A stretch of DNA of 64,000 nt from Oleiagrimonas sp. C23AA. Its GTDB lineage: Bacteria; Pseudomonadota; Gammaproteobacteria; Xanthomonadales; Rhodanobacteraceae. The position numbers and the translations under genes are program-made. Below, piece by piece: positions 64,000 through 64,000 of this stretch. The DNA is taken from positions 62,001 to 126,000 of the forward strand of contig NZ_JAARLY010000001.1 in assembly GCF_011759385.1 (NCBI RefSeq), in the 5' to 3' direction. The number at the start of each line of letters is the position of its first letter. Position 1 is the first letter of the stretch. The notes below the pieces were generated by a model that worked only from the letters and a program-made list of their open reading frames with translations, was not told the DNA's origin and did not search any database.

Positions 64000-64000
64000 G

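Overview
The window is a dense, GC-rich (roughly two-thirds G+C by eye) piece of a gammaproteobacterial chromosome. Gene content and order best fit the Xanthomonadales/Lysobacterales, probably Rhodanobacteraceae (Dyella, Rhodanobacter or Frateuria-like). This is an inference from synteny and protein style; no 16S gene is present. Conserved blocks include queG<>nnr-tsaE-amiC-mutL, rplU-rpmA-obgE, rpsT(-), murJ-ribF-ileS-lspA-ispH and a minor-pilin operon pilV-pilW-pilX-pilY1-pilE-(DUF4124)-fimT. I see no insertion sequence, prophage, CRISPR array or rRNA. One tRNA, tRNA-Thr(CGT), is present with its own promoter and terminator.

Layout. 1-4 kb: the C-terminal part of an alpha-2-macroglobulin, translationally coupled to pbpC (periplasmic defence and cell wall). 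4-9.5 kb: an XRE/MmyB-type regulator, a small secreted protein, serA divergent from a D-2-hydroxyglutarate dehydrogenase-like flavoprotein, and proline iminopeptidase. 9.6-17 kb: a large secreted nuclease, upp, a sterol-desaturase-family enzyme, a GT9 glycosyltransferase and a class III aminotransferase, all on the minus strand. 17.3-20.8 kb: a four-gene ABC exporter plus DesKR-like two-component operon. 20.9-28.6 kb: queA and queG converging, then nnr-tsaE-amiC-mutL. 28.7-37.2 kb: mixed metabolic genes (DUF1684, YfcE-like phosphoesterase, SGNH hydrolase, two enoyl-CoA hydratases, Mip-type FKBP, DUF1289, NUDIX, sulfurtransferase, YdeI-like, DUF4139). 37.3-40.6 kb: uvrA and a thioesterase. 40.7-50.7 kb: translation, envelope and isoprenoid core genes. 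50.7-53.4 kb: tRNA-Thr, csbD-like and kup. 53.5-63.2 kb: type IV pilus minor-pilin operon. 63.3-64 kb: DUF2802 protein and a CheW-domain protein cut by the window end, the likely tail of a chemotaxis/flagellar cluster.

Most notable observations. (1) The PilY1-type adhesin carries what looks like a beta/gamma-crystallin domain (about residues 774-857) inserted upstream of its propeller, plus several EF-hand-like calcium loops; I regard this as the best candidate for something undescribed. (2) Several housekeeping genes (queG, nnr, amiC, ribF, the DUF1289 gene, perhaps upp and obgE) have a -10 box 6-10 nt before the start codon and no Shine-Dalgarno, a leaderless-mRNA signature. (3) The pbpC-linked alpha-2-macroglobulin has lost its thioester residues. 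(4) Two palindromes spaced exactly two helical turns precede the MmyB-type regulator. (5) Related GGGCCGACC-type intergenic hairpins recur. (6) MutL is of the endonuclease type.
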